This document shows positions 1 through 7,853 of a stretch of 64,000 nucleotides of DNA, one piece after another. Positions within the stretch are counted from its first letter, which is position 1. Every line of letters starts with the position of its first letter. The stretch covers positions 464,501 through 528,500 of the forward strand of contig NZ_JARUBJ010000002.1 of the NCBI RefSeq assembly GCF_029626145.1. The letters run 5' to 3'. Below the pieces are notes generated by a model, which searched no databases, was not told the origin of the DNA, and saw nothing but the letters and a program-made list of their open reading frames with translations. Position numbers and translations under genes: made by a program. This DNA comes from Micromonospora sp. WMMD961. Lineage in GTDB: Bacteria > Actinomycetota > Actinomycetes > Mycobacteriales > Micromonosporaceae.

Positions 1-1
1 C

Positions 2-889
2 TCGTACCAGGCCGGGCTGCGGTTGCGCGGTCGCCAACTCGCCGGCTACCTCGCCGGTGCGGCAGTGGTGCTGACCGGTGGGGTGCTGGTCGGGCTGGCG
101 GTGGGTGGCGTACGCCGGATCACCACCGCCAGCACCGGCAACGTGCTGCTGCTCGCCGCCTGTCTGGTGGGGCTCCCGTTGGTCTTCGGCCTGTGGGTGC
201 GGGCGCGCCAGGACACCCTCGCCGCGCTGCGGGACCGGGCCGAGCGGCTGGAACGCGAGCAGGAGGCCCGCGCCGACCGGGTCCGCGCCGAGGAGCGGAC
301 CCGGATCGCCCGGGAGATGCACGACGTGGTGGCGCACCGGGTCTCGCTGATGGTCGTGCATGCCGGGGCGCTGGAGGTGACCGCCGCGGACCCGGCGACC
401 GTCGAGGCCGCCGCGCTGATCCGGACGACCGGCCGGCAGGCGCTCACCGACCTGCGCGAGGTGCTGGGCGTGCTGCGCCAGGCCGGCCCGGCCGTGACGC
501 CGGAGCGAGGGCTCGACACGTTGGACGAGTTGATCGGGGAGTCCCGCGCCGCCGGGCTGCGGGTGTCCCGGCAGGACGAGGGTGCGCCGACGGTGCTACC
601 GGCGACGCTGGGGCGTACCGCGTACCGGGTGGTTCGTGAGGCGCTGACCAACGTGCGCAAGCACGCGGCCGACGCCGAGACGACGGTCTGCCTGCGCTAC
701 CTGCCCGACGGGCTGGAGGTGGTGGTCCGCAACGGCCCGTCCGCGGGCGGGTCGGCGCTGCCCGGTGCCGGGCAGGGCCTGCTCGGGCTGCGTGAGCGGG
801 TGGAGTTGCTCGGCGGCCGGTTGGAGGCGACTCCGGTGGACGGCGGCTTCCTGGTCCGGGCCCTGATCCCGCTGGCGGGCGCGGCGTGA
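2..889 (+). CDS. Sensor histidine kinase (HisKA_3/DesK type), 5' end outside the window
   Basis: Membrane sensor kinase of the NarL-partner class; it would autophosphorylate on His and pass the phosphate to the regulator encoded next. The reading frame is open to the left edge, so the first membrane segments are missing; the TTG at 23 is only an internal possibility. Visible parts are two hydrophobic segments, a short basic/acidic coiled linker, the H-box REMHDVVAHR (phosphoacceptor His codon at 320), the N-box VREALTNVRKHA and the G-box GQGLLGLRERV of the HATPase. The stop overlaps the regulator's GTG by 4 bases (GTGA), so the two are translationally coupled. The signal sensed cannot be read from the sequence. 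Confidence 0.93.
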   Translation, partial: SYQAGLRLRGRQLAGYLAGAAVVLTGGVLVGLAVGGVRRITTASTGNVLLLAACLVGLPLVFGLWVRARQDTLAALRDRAERLEREQEARADRVRAEERTRIAREMHDVVAHRVSLMVVHAGALEVTAADPATVEAAALIRTTGRQALTDLREVLGVLRQAGPAVTPERGLDTLDELIGESRAAGLRVSRQDEGAPTVLPATLGRTAYRVVREALTNVRKHAADAETTVCLRYLPDGLEVVVRNGPSAGGSALPGAGQGLLGLRERVELLGGRLEATPVDGGFLVRALIPLAGAA

Positions 890-1527
890 TCCGGGTGGTG
901 GTGGTCGACGACGAGCAGTTGGTCCGGGCCGGGCTGCGCCTGATCCTCGAAGCGGCGCAGCACATCACAGTCGTCGGTGAGGCGGCGGACGGCGCCGGCG
1001 CGCTGGAACAGGCCCACCGGTTACGCCCCGACGTGGTGCTGCTCGACGTGCGGATGCCGGGCGTCGACGGCCTGACCGTCGCGCCGGAGCTGGTCGCCGC
1101 CGGCCCGAAGGTGATCATGTTGACCACCTTCGACCTCGACGAGTACGTGCACCGGGCGCTGCGGGCCGGCGTGGTCGGCTTCCTGCTCAAGGACACCCCG
1201 CCCCGCGAGTTGGCCGCCGCCGTCCGGACGGTGGCGGCCGGGCACGCGATGCTCGCCCCGGCGGTGACCCGGCGGCTGATCAGCTCGTTCGCCGACCGTG
1301 GTCCGGCCCGACGGGATGCGGCTCGCCAGCGGCTGGCACCGCTCACCGCACGGGAGTTGGAGATCGTGCGGGAGGTGGCTCGCGGGCACGGCAACGCGGA
1401 GATCGCCCGGCGGCTGACGATGAGCGAGGCCACCGTTAAGGCACATGTCAGCCGGGCGCTGGCGAAACTGCACGCGGGCAACCGGGTGCAGTTGGCGATT
1501 CTGGTGCACGACGCCGACCTGCTGTGA
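886..1527 (+). CDS. NarL/FixJ-family response regulator
   Basis: DNA-binding partner of the upstream kinase. The 213-residue protein has a receiver domain with the acidic pair D8-D9, phosphoacceptor D54 in LLDVRMPG, a Thr in MLTTFD and the Lys in LLKD. A LuxR-type helix-turn-helix follows at about residues 145-205 (LTARELEIVREVARG, then MSEATVKAHVSRALAKL). The start is GTG inside the kinase stop. The length is normal for the family. The stop is followed by the convergent DedA gene after only 11 bases. Target genes are unknown; self-regulation or control of an exporter upstream of the window would be typical but is not visible. Confidence 0.95.
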   Translation: MIRVVVVDDEQLVRAGLRLILEAAQHITVVGEAADGAGALEQAHRLRPDVVLLDVRMPGVDGLTVAPELVAAGPKVIMLTTFDLDEYVHRALRAGVVGFLLKDTPPRELAAAVRTVAAGHAMLAPAVTRRLISSFADRGPARRDAARQRLAPLTARELEIVREVARGHGNAEIARRLTMSEATVKAHVSRALAKLHAGNRVQLAILVHDADLL

Positions 1528-1538
1528 CGGGTACGGCG

Positions 1539-2159
1539 TCACCGTCGCGCGGCGGCGCGACGGTGTGCCCGGCGGCGCAGCCACCGGATCCCCTCCAGGC
1601 CGAACGTGACGATCAGCGACAGCCCCACGCCGACCAGGACGCCCTTCACCGGGTCACGTTCGAACGCCAGCCCGCCGAAGTAGCCGAGCAGCCCGCAGTA
1701 CAGCGCCCAGGTGACCGCGCCGACGCCGTCGTACAGCAGGAACGCCCGGCGGGGATAGCGCACCGCGCCCATGGTGAGGGTGACGGCGGTCCGGCCGCCC
1801 GGCACGTACCGGCTGGTGGTCAGGATGATTCCGCCGCGCCGGTGCAGGGCGCGGCGAGCCCACTCGGAGCTGGCCCGTCGGCGACTGCCGTCGGGCAACT
1901 GGGCCAGCCGGTGCGCGCCGCCACCCCGACCGATGGCGTACGAGATGTGGTCGCCGACCAGCGCGCCGACGGCGGCGCTGACGATCACCAGGGTCAGGCT
2001 GGGATGCCCGCCGCTCGCCGACAGCACCCCGGCCGTGATCACCGCCGCCTCGCCAGGCACCGCGGGGAAGAACGCGTCGACAGCGGTGAGCCCGATGATC
2101 ACCAGGTAGACCCACGGTGACGTGACCGTCCCACGGAGGAGGTCGAGCAGGGCTTCCAT
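1539..2159 (-). CDS. DedA family (SNARE-associated/VTT) membrane protein
   Basis: Polytopic inner-membrane protein of 206 residues. Features are the re-entrant motif FFPAVPGEAAVITAG near residues 30-45, the conserved GDHISYAIGR segment around residue 70 and an Arg/Gly-rich segment before the last helices (RYVPGGRTAVTLTMG), all diagnostic of DedA. The family supports membrane homeostasis, and some members flip undecaprenyl phosphate or phosphatidylethanolamine; the substrate of this one is not known. It converges on the response regulator and has its own upstream region at 2160-2350. The C-terminus is Arg-rich. Confidence 0.9.
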   Translation of the reverse strand: MEALLDLLRGTVTSPWVYLVIIGLTAVDAFFPAVPGEAAVITAGVLSASGGHPSLTLVIVSAAVGALVGDHISYAIGRGGGAHRLAQLPDGSRRRASSEWARRALHRRGGIILTTSRYVPGGRTAVTLTMGAVRYPRRAFLLYDGVGAVTWALYCGLLGYFGGLAFERDPVKGVLVGVGLSLIVTFGLEGIRWLRRRAHRRAAARR

Positions 2160-2356
2160 TCCCCCATGCTCGGCGGCTCGGCGGCGGTCGGTGGCGCTTC
2201 GCCGACATTGCGCCGACTGGTCGGCCCGAGCGCCGTCTCAGCTCCTTTCGTCAGTCGGCATGCGGCGTCCACCCGCAGCTCGCGGGCGATGCACTGTTGG
2301 ACCGCCGCCGTCGCAGTGATCGGGGCGGGCGTCTCGGAAAGCATCGCGTCGCTCAT
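2160..2356 (-). other. Short open frame after the gluconolactonase gene, possible gene remnant
   Basis: An ATG at 2356 overlaps the stop of the SMP-30-type gene by 4 bases (ATGA), as a second operon gene would. The frame runs on into the DedA start region (stop at 2099). The peptide begins MSDAMLSETPAPITATAAV and shows no domain I recognise; after about 40 residues it becomes low-complexity. It could be the truncated N-terminus of a former second gene of a sugar-acid operon, or chance. The stretch otherwise holds the DedA promoter region. Confidence 0.2.
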
Positions 2357-3282
2357 CGCTTCTCGCTGTTGGGCAGGGGGTAATCGGCGCCGTTGAAGGT
2401 GACTCGCAGCGTGTACACCGAGGTTCCGGCGGTGACGAACAGGTGGTTACGTTTCGGACCGCCGAACGTTAGGTTGGCCGCCGGCTCGGGTAGCAGCAAC
2501 TTGCCGATGAGGGTGCCGTCGGGGTCGAAGCAGTGCAGACCGTCCCAGGCCGCCGCCCACACCCGCCCGGCGTGGTCGAGGCGGATGCCGTCGAAGCGGC
2601 CGAAGTCGCACTCGGCGAAGATCTTCCCACCGCCGAGTTCGCCGTCGGCCGTGACGTCGAAGACCCGGATGTGACTGGGATCCTGCCGGGTGTCCACGAT
2701 GTAGAGCTGCTGTTCGTCGGCCGAGAACGCCAGGCCGTTGGGGCGGCAGAAGTCGTCCGCGACGATGCGTATGTCGCCCGTGGCAGGGTCCAGGCGGAAC
2801 ACGTAACAGGTGCCGCCGAACTCGCTGTCACCCCTGTTGCCCTCGTAGTCGCTGTGGATGCCGTAACTCGGGTCGGTGAACCAGATCGTGCCGTCGGCCC
2901 GGACGACCACGTCGTTGGGGCTGTTGAACCGCTTGCCGTGGAAGCGGTCGGCGAGCACGGTGATCGCGCCGTCGTGCTCGGTGCGGGTGACCCGCCGGTT
3001 GCCCTGCTCGCACGTGACAAGCCGGCCCTGGCGGTCCACCGTGTTGCCGTTGGCGTAGCCCGAGCTGTGGCGGAAGACGCCGACGGCACCGGTGGTCTCG
3101 TCCCAACGCAGCAGCCGATCGTTCGGGATGTCGCTCCACAACAGGTAGCGGCCGGCCGGAAAATACGCTGGCCCCTCAGTCTTGCGTGCGCCGCTGTGCA
3201 GTCGTTCGACCACGAAGTCGCCGTCGCAGCCACGGAACCGCTCGTCCAGCAGGCGGAATTCAGCGGGAACAGTCTCGGGCAT
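2353..3282 (-). CDS. SMP-30/gluconolactonase/LRE family protein
   Basis: A six-bladed beta-propeller hydrolase of the family that opens sugar lactones using a divalent metal. The 309 residues carry the expected metal-site segments in order: KTEGPAYFPAG (Glu), FNSPNDVVV (Asn-Asp), CRPNGLAFSADEQ (Asn) and YIVDT (Asp). I place the start at the ATG at 3282 because GGAGG lies 7 bases upstream on the minus strand; an in-frame ATG 42 bases further up would lie inside the promoter. It is divergent from an Lrp-type regulator with a palindrome between them, so local control is likely. The true lactone substrate cannot be told. Confidence 0.88.
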   Translation of the reverse strand: MPETVPAEFRLLDERFRGCDGDFVVERLHSGARKTEGPAYFPAGRYLLWSDIPNDRLLRWDETTGAVGVFRHSSGYANGNTVDRQGRLVTCEQGNRRVTRTEHDGAITVLADRFHGKRFNSPNDVVVRADGTIWFTDPSYGIHSDYEGNRGDSEFGGTCYVFRLDPATGDIRIVADDFCRPNGLAFSADEQQLYIVDTRQDPSHIRVFDVTADGELGGGKIFAECDFGRFDGIRLDHAGRVWAAAWDGLHCFDPDGTLIGKLLLPEPAANLTFGGPKRNHLFVTAGTSVYTLRVTFNGADYPLPNSEKR

Positions 3283-3310
3283 CGCCATGCCTCCATGCGC
3301 TGAAGCGTCA

Positions 3311-3366
3311 TTTGGCAAGAGCATATAAGTGCCGTGCCTGGTATGGTCAACAGGCCATTTGCCAAA
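3311..3366. promoter_or_regulatory. Inverted repeat in the divergent SMP-30/Lrp promoter
   Basis: TTTGGCAA at 3311-3318 and its exact complement TTGCCAAA at 3359-3366 flank the 40-base centre of the divergent promoter region. Lrp-type proteins often bind such spaced arms and wrap DNA, so this is the likely autoregulatory and target operator. The arms lie just upstream of both start codons. Confidence 0.5.
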
Positions 3367-3390
3367 ATCTCATTCAGGAGGATGCCTTCG

Positions 3391-3885
3391 GTGGTAGATG
3401 ACATCGACCGTGCGTTGCTTGCGCACCTGCAGCGCGACGCCACCCAGCCCTACGTGACGCTGGCCAAGGCGGTGGGCCTGTCCGCCGGGTCGGCCCATGA
3501 CCGGGTACGCAAGCTGCGCGAACGCGGCGTGATCCGCCGTACCACCGTCGACGTCGATCCGCCTCTCGTGGGCCGTGGCGTGTCGGCCTTCGTGATGATC
3601 AGCGCCGACTCCTGGATGGGCGACGCTCCCACCGGCGACGCGCTTGCGGCTATTCCCGAGATCCAGGAAGCGCACATCATCGCCGGCGCGGCGTCACTGC
3701 TGGTGAAGATCCGCACCACGACCACCGAAGACCTGCAAGCGGTGCTGCGCCGCATCTTCGGCATCGACGGGGTCACTGGCACCCAGGCCATGGTCGTGCT
3801 GGAGACGTTCTTCGAACGTCCGGTGAGCGTGCTCGACCAGCCCGGCGAGCCGCACCCGGCGGATGCCGACGCGCCACCACGTTAG
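3391..3885 (+). CDS. Lrp/AsnC family transcriptional regulator
   Basis: A small DNA-binding regulator of 164 residues. The N-terminal helix-turn-helix (DIDRALLAHLQRDA, then VTLAKAVGLSAGSAHDRVRKL) is followed by an RAM-like ligand domain of alternating strands (AFVMISADS, EAHIIAGAASLLVKIRT). I chose GTG 3391 because AGGAGG at 3376-3381 is 9 bases away; the in-frame ATG at 3382 touches the AGGAGG and is too close. It is divergent from the SMP-30-type gene and probably controls it. The effector, perhaps an amino acid or sugar acid, is unknown. Confidence 0.88.
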   Translation: MVDDIDRALLAHLQRDATQPYVTLAKAVGLSAGSAHDRVRKLRERGVIRRTTVDVDPPLVGRGVSAFVMISADSWMGDAPTGDALAAIPEIQEAHIIAGAASLLVKIRTTTTEDLQAVLRRIFGIDGVTGTQAMVVLETFFERPVSVLDQPGEPHPADADAPPR

Positions 3886-3896
3886 GACCGTAGGAG

Positions 3897-5159
3897 TCAG
3901 GCCGAGCGGACCAGGGCTGGTGGGGCGAGCAGCGGGCCGCACGGGGTCTTGTCGTCGGCGGTGGGGCCGTGCGAGGTCAGCACCACCGGGGTGGTCAACT
4001 CCGCGCCCACCGCCTCGGCCCAGTCGGCTGGCGGGTCGTCGTACACCGGGCGGGAGCGCAGCAGGCGGGCGGTGAGCGCGGCCTGCCGGTCCAGGTCGCC
4101 GGGCGGGCCCGGGGTAAGTCGGTCGGTGGTGTCGTAGCGGCGGCAGATCCGCAGGTCGGGGCCGGCCAGGTCGAGGTGGGTGAGGGCCAGGCCGTCGACC
4201 CCGCCGGCCGCGGCGAGGGCGTACCGGTGGGCGACCGCGTCGAAGTGCCCGAACCGGAACCGGCCCTGCCACGGGTTCGTCGGGTTGTGCGGGTCGGCGA
4301 AGGGCAGCGCCGGGTCCTCGGTCACCAGCGGGCCGGCCCCGTGCCGGGTGGTCACCACCCGGAGCACCCCGATCCGGGTCGCGCCGCCGGGCAGGCCCGC
4401 CTCGGCGAGCAGGCTGTCGGCGTTGGCGAACGTGGTGGTGCTCCACGTGGTGTACGGGTGGAAGCCGTGCCACTCGTCGAGCAGTACGCCCTGCGCGCCC
4501 TCGAAGACGCAGGTCCCGGAGCGCAGCGCAGCGGCGAGCCAGCTCCGGTCGACGATCGCGACCCGCCCGGCGAACCCGGTGTACGCGGGCAGGCAGTCCT
4601 CGACCGGCGGCGCGTCCAACGGGCCGAGTTCGGCGGTCAACCGGTCCCGCAGGACGGTCAGCCGGTGGCGCAGCAGCGCTGGGCTGCGGCAGTCGGCGAC
4701 CCGGGGCGCGTCGTCCGGGTGGGCGAGACCGTACGCGACGGCCTCGCCCACCCCCAGCCCGCAGGAGCCGTGCCGGTCGGCTCCCCGGGCGATCTCCCGG
4801 GCCCGGTTGGCGGCCCGGTGGTACGGGGTGGCGAGCAGCGCCTCGGAGTCGACGGTCAGCCGGTCGAGCGCGTCGGCCACCCCCACCGTGGCGAGATGGT
4901 CGGCCTCGGCGGCCAGCGCCAGCGGGTCCACCACCACGTGCCGCGACAGGTGCGTACGCACACCGGGGTGGAACGTGCCGGCGCCGAACTGCGCGAACGT
5001 GTGGTGCCGCCCGTCGCGCAGCACGACGTTGTGTGCCGCCTGCGCGCCCCCGTTGAAGCGGACCACGGTGTGCACGGGACGGGTGGCGCAGAGCCAGTCC
5101 ACCACCGTGCCCTTGCCGGCGTCGCCGTAGCCGAGGTCGACCACCGCCACGTGGTTCAC
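3897..5159 (-). CDS. Adenylosuccinate synthetase-like ligase (divergent PurA paralogue)
   Basis: A GTP-dependent ligase fold of 420 residues, close to normal PurA length. The nucleotide loop reads GYGDAGKGT (D13 and K16 kept; the Glu after Asp is Ala and the following Lys is Thr). The catalytic His is kept as H43 in QAAHNVV. Also recognisable are FEGAQGVLLDEWHG, the substrate loop VVTTRHGAGPLVTED and a C-terminal LDLAGPDLRICRRYD. The IMP-phosphate segment, normally GTTGRGIGPAYED, is replaced by HGSCGLGVGEAV, so the acceptor nucleotide may differ. The GTG start overlaps the vWA stop by 4 bases, making it the last gene of a four-gene operon. A housekeeping purA is expected elsewhere, so this one is probably specialised. 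The reaction is inferred, not shown. Confidence 0.85.
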   Translation of the reverse strand: MNHVAVVDLGYGDAGKGTVVDWLCATRPVHTVVRFNGGAQAAHNVVLRDGRHHTFAQFGAGTFHPGVRTHLSRHVVVDPLALAAEADHLATVGVADALDRLTVDSEALLATPYHRAANRAREIARGADRHGSCGLGVGEAVAYGLAHPDDAPRVADCRSPALLRHRLTVLRDRLTAELGPLDAPPVEDCLPAYTGFAGRVAIVDRSWLAAALRSGTCVFEGAQGVLLDEWHGFHPYTTWSTTTFANADSLLAEAGLPGGATRIGVLRVVTTRHGAGPLVTEDPALPFADPHNPTNPWQGRFRFGHFDAVAHRYALAAAGGVDGLALTHLDLAGPDLRICRRYDTTDRLTPGPPGDLDRQAALTARLLRSRPVYDDPPADWAEAVGAELTTPVVLTSHGPTADDKTPCGPLLAPPALVRSA

Positions 5160-6115
5160 AGCCGGGTCACCCCGCCAGCGGTGTCGCGGAACGCCGGCAG
5201 CGTCGACACCTCGGCCCGCCGCCCCCGGCCGAGGCGGGCCAGCGCCTTCGACACGGTGCCGGTGGCGCTGGAGCCGCTGCGGTCCAGGTGACGAAGGCCC
5301 TCGTCCAGGTCGATGGCCTGCTCGCCGAGGCCGATGGTGAGCGCGATGGTCTCGCAGACCGCGTCGAGGTCGTCGAGTACGACGGCGTTCTGCCCGAGCA
5401 GGTCCCGCCAGAAGTCGAGCACCGTGGCGTTGCCGGCGTAGTGGCTGCCGGCGGGGAGCAGGTAGTAGGTGTCCCAGCGGCGGGTCACCTCGTCGACGAT
5501 CTGCCGCAGCGGCACGTCCTCGGCCAGGTCGTCGCCGATCAGGCGGGCCACCTCCCGGGCCTTCACCTGCTGGTACGCCAGCTCGTCGCCGATGATGAAC
5601 AGGTAGCCGCGCCGGCCGCGCTTCTCCCAGCTGTCGGTGCTGGTGTGCCGGGCCATGAAGTACATGGCCAGCTCGTACGACTCGCTCATCTGCCCGCCGC
5701 CACCGCCTTCGAGGACGATCCGGCCGAGGTCGTCGTCCATCCGGTTGTCCGACTCGAACTGGCCGACCTGCAACGGCACCCGGTCGCAGGTGGCGTCGCC
5801 GATCGCGCCGAACATGATCTGCGGGTCGGTGGCGTAGCCCTGCCGTTGCAGCAGTCCGAGCAGTTGCGGCAGCTTGGTCTGCAGGACGCGCGGCACAGTG
5901 CGCATCGAGCCGGTCACGTCGAAGAGCACCGCGACGGGTGTCGACCGGGGGTGCTCGTCGGAGTCGCGGCTCTCGCGCTTCGCGTCGCGGGGGTCGAGCG
6001 CGGGGTGCACGGTGCGCGCCCCGCTGTCGCTGTAGGAGAAGGCGCTCCTGCCGGTGGACCGGCGGTAGCGGTCGGCGGCGTCGTACACGTCGGTGGACCA
6101 GATTCCACTGCCCAT
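5156..6115 (-). CDS. von Willebrand factor A domain protein
   Basis: A cytoplasmic protein of 319 residues with no signal peptide. The metal-ion-dependent adhesion site appears as D66-V-T68-G-S70 (FDVTGSM), followed by GQMSESYELAMYFMARH and the later acidic segment LFIIGDELAY that closes the site. The first 55 residues are polar and charged. vWA domains of this kind scaffold protein complexes, often beside kinases or phosphatases. A strong AAGGAG sits 5 bases before the ATG and overlaps the kinase gene's TAA, with a 9-base gap; the downstream PurA-like gene overlaps by 4 bases. It probably bridges the kinase-like and ligase products, but that is inference from gene order. Confidence 0.85.
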   Translation of the reverse strand: MGSGIWSTDVYDAADRYRRSTGRSAFSYSDSGARTVHPALDPRDAKRESRDSDEHPRSTPVAVLFDVTGSMRTVPRVLQTKLPQLLGLLQRQGYATDPQIMFGAIGDATCDRVPLQVGQFESDNRMDDDLGRIVLEGGGGGQMSESYELAMYFMARHTSTDSWEKRGRRGYLFIIGDELAYQQVKAREVARLIGDDLAEDVPLRQIVDEVTRRWDTYYLLPAGSHYAGNATVLDFWRDLLGQNAVVLDDLDAVCETIALTIGLGEQAIDLDEGLRHLDRSGSSATGTVSKALARLGRGRRAEVSTLPAFRDTAGGVTRL

Positions 6116-6124
6116 GACAGCTCC

Positions 6125-7096
6125 TTAAGGGGTGAGGGTGAAGGGGCGGAAGGTGCGGGGCCCGTAGAGGCGGTCCAGCACCTGGTCGAGTTCGCGCAGC
6201 AGGCGCCAGGCGTCGTCGGGCCGGTCGGAGACGAGGCGCTGCCGGCAGCCCTGGGCGAAGTCGAGCAGCTGGCGGGGCGCGTGGCGGTTCAGCAGCGAGG
6301 TCATGCAGCGGGTGGCCATCCAGATGTCGGTGCCCGGACCGCACTGCCGCTTCTGGACGACCTCTGCCGGGTACCAGTCCTCGTGGCCGGGCACCAGCGC
6401 CGGGATCGTGCTGCCGACGGGGGCCGAGAAACACCAGTCGACCAGCACCACGCCGTGGGCGTCCGGCTCGATCAGCACGTGTCGCGGCAGGACCGCGCCG
6501 TGTACCACGCCGGACCGGTGGGCCAGGCCGAGCACCACCAGCAGCCGCCGCCACATCCAGGCCACGTCCCGGGCGTCCAACCCGTCCGGGTACGCGCGCC
6601 GTACCGCGTCGAGGTCGTGCAGCCCGGGCGCGGTGGCGAGCACGTTGATCCGACGTTCCGCGCCGGTCGCGGCGTCGCGGTGCGGGAACTCGTCGACGAG
6701 CCGGGGCACGTACGGCAGGTAGCGCGGGTCGCCGCGCTCGGCGATGGTGCGCAGGGCGTGTGCCTCGCGGGCCACCAGGTCGTTGTCGGTGGGCTGCCGG
6801 GGGAGCTTGAGCAGCCGATCGTCACCGACGTCGTAGAGGTCGGCCAGGTCACCCGAGTAGGTCAGCTCGCCGAGCCGGTAGTCGCCGAGGACGGTGACCT
6901 GCCGGGCCCGCCACCGGGTGGTGACGTGGATGAACGCCTCGGTGGCTTCGGCGCGTACCCCCGGGTCGGCGGGCAGGCGGTCGGGGTGCAGGGCCGCGAC
7001 CAGCTCGCGGTAACGCCGGGCCGGTTGGTCCGCGCCGAACAGGTCGGCATCGGTGCGGGCCGCCGCGACCAGGTCGATGGCCTCCGCCGTCCTCAT
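6125..7096 (-). CDS. J-domain/protein kinase-fold fusion, probable pseudokinase
   Basis: A 323-residue cytoplasmic protein. Residues about 25-65 look like a DnaJ J-domain, with H37-P38-D39 in VAALHPDRLP followed by a helix. A protein-kinase fold follows at about 70-320: Lys98 in RLLKLPR and Glu111 in AREAHAL match the ATP-binding pair, and D220 in VDWCFS stands where DFG should be. The catalytic HRD is H199-G200-A201, so the proton-accepting Asp is missing, and the loop Asn is His. GTDIW and DDAW in the C-lobe support the fold. It may bind ATP without transferring phosphate, and may recruit an Hsp70 through the J-domain. The ATG overlaps the regulator's stop by 4 bases. Confidence 0.8.
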   Translation of the reverse strand: MRTAEAIDLVAAARTDADLFGADQPARRYRELVAALHPDRLPADPGVRAEATEAFIHVTTRWRARQVTVLGDYRLGELTYSGDLADLYDVGDDRLLKLPRQPTDNDLVAREAHALRTIAERGDPRYLPYVPRLVDEFPHRDAATGAERRINVLATAPGLHDLDAVRRAYPDGLDARDVAWMWRRLLVVLGLAHRSGVVHGAVLPRHVLIEPDAHGVVLVDWCFSAPVGSTIPALVPGHEDWYPAEVVQKRQCGPGTDIWMATRCMTSLLNRHAPRQLLDFAQGCRQRLVSDRPDDAWRLLRELDQVLDRLYGPRTFRPFTLTP

Positions 7097-7845
7097 CGCA
7101 CCGTCTCCTCGCGGGCCGGGCGCAGCAGTGCCGGGTGCAGCAGGCGGGCGTCGCCGGCCCGGTAGAGCCGGGCGCGCGGGCCACCCCGGCTGCCACCGCG
7201 CTCGGTGCTGGCACCGGTGCTCTCCACGAAGCCCGGCACGGAGAGCACCTTGCGGTGGAAGTTGCCGGCGTGCAGCGGGTGACCCCACACCGTCTCGTAG
7301 ACGGCGCGCAGCTCGCTGATGGTGAACTCGGTCGGGAGGAAGCGGGTGGCGAGTGGCGTGTACTCCAGCTTGGACCGGGCCCGTTCCAGCGCGTCCTCGA
7401 TGATCCGGCCGTGGTCGAAGGCCAGCTGCCGGCTGCTCAGCGCGGTCACCGGCAGCCAGATCGCCTCGTCGGCGTCGGTGCCGGCGGCCGGGTCCGGCAG
7501 GTCGGGGGCGAACGCGAGGTGGGCGACCGAGACGATCCGCATGCGCGGGTCGCGGTCGGGAGCGCCGTAGCTGCCCAACTGCTCCAGGTGTACGCGGCGC
7601 AGCGCCTCGCCGCCGAGCCCGGTCTCCTCGGCCAGCTCCCGTCGGGCGCCGGCGGTCAGGTCCTCGTCGGGGTGGACGAAGCCGCCGGGCAGCGCCCAGT
7701 GCCCTTCGAAGGGTGCCTGACCACGCCGGATCAGCAGCAGGTGCAGCGCGTCGTCGCGGATGGTGAATGCGACCACGTCGACGGTCACCGCGACCGCCGG
7801 GTAGGCCCGGGGGTCGTACGCGTCCAGGAACTCCTGCTCGTTCAC
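7093..7845 (-). CDS. Nudix/winged-helix transcriptional regulator (NrtR-like)
   Basis: A 250-residue protein of the NrtR architecture. The N-terminal Nudix domain has a complete Nudix box, G55-x5-E61-x7-R69-E-L-x-E-E-x-G-L77, so hydrolysis is possible, although NrtR proteins often only sense ADP-ribose or related ligands. A winged helix follows at about residues 165-225 (EFTISELRAVYETVWG, then GNFHRKVL). GTG at 7845 is the start; the nearby ATG is out of frame. It is the first gene of the operon and is preceded within 9-38 bases by a palindrome and a direct repeat, so autorepression is likely. NrtR members elsewhere control NAD metabolism; here the regulated genes are the three downstream ones. 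Confidence 0.85.
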   Translation of the reverse strand: MNEQEFLDAYDPRAYPAVAVTVDVVAFTIRDDALHLLLIRRGQAPFEGHWALPGGFVHPDEDLTAGARRELAEETGLGGEALRRVHLEQLGSYGAPDRDPRMRIVSVAHLAFAPDLPDPAAGTDADEAIWLPVTALSSRQLAFDHGRIIEDALERARSKLEYTPLATRFLPTEFTISELRAVYETVWGHPLHAGNFHRKVLSVPGFVESTGASTERGGSRGGPRARLYRAGDARLLHPALLRPAREETVR

Positions 7846-7853
7846 CGCATCTC

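Noticed and set aside
3897..5159. Housekeeping purA
   Set aside because: The IMP segment differs, and the gene is last in an operon with regulator, kinase-fold and vWA genes.
5288..7165. A 625-codon open frame on the plus strand over the vWA and J/kinase genes
   Set aside because: No start context or domain; the minus-strand frames have overlapping stops and starts, ribosome sites and motifs.
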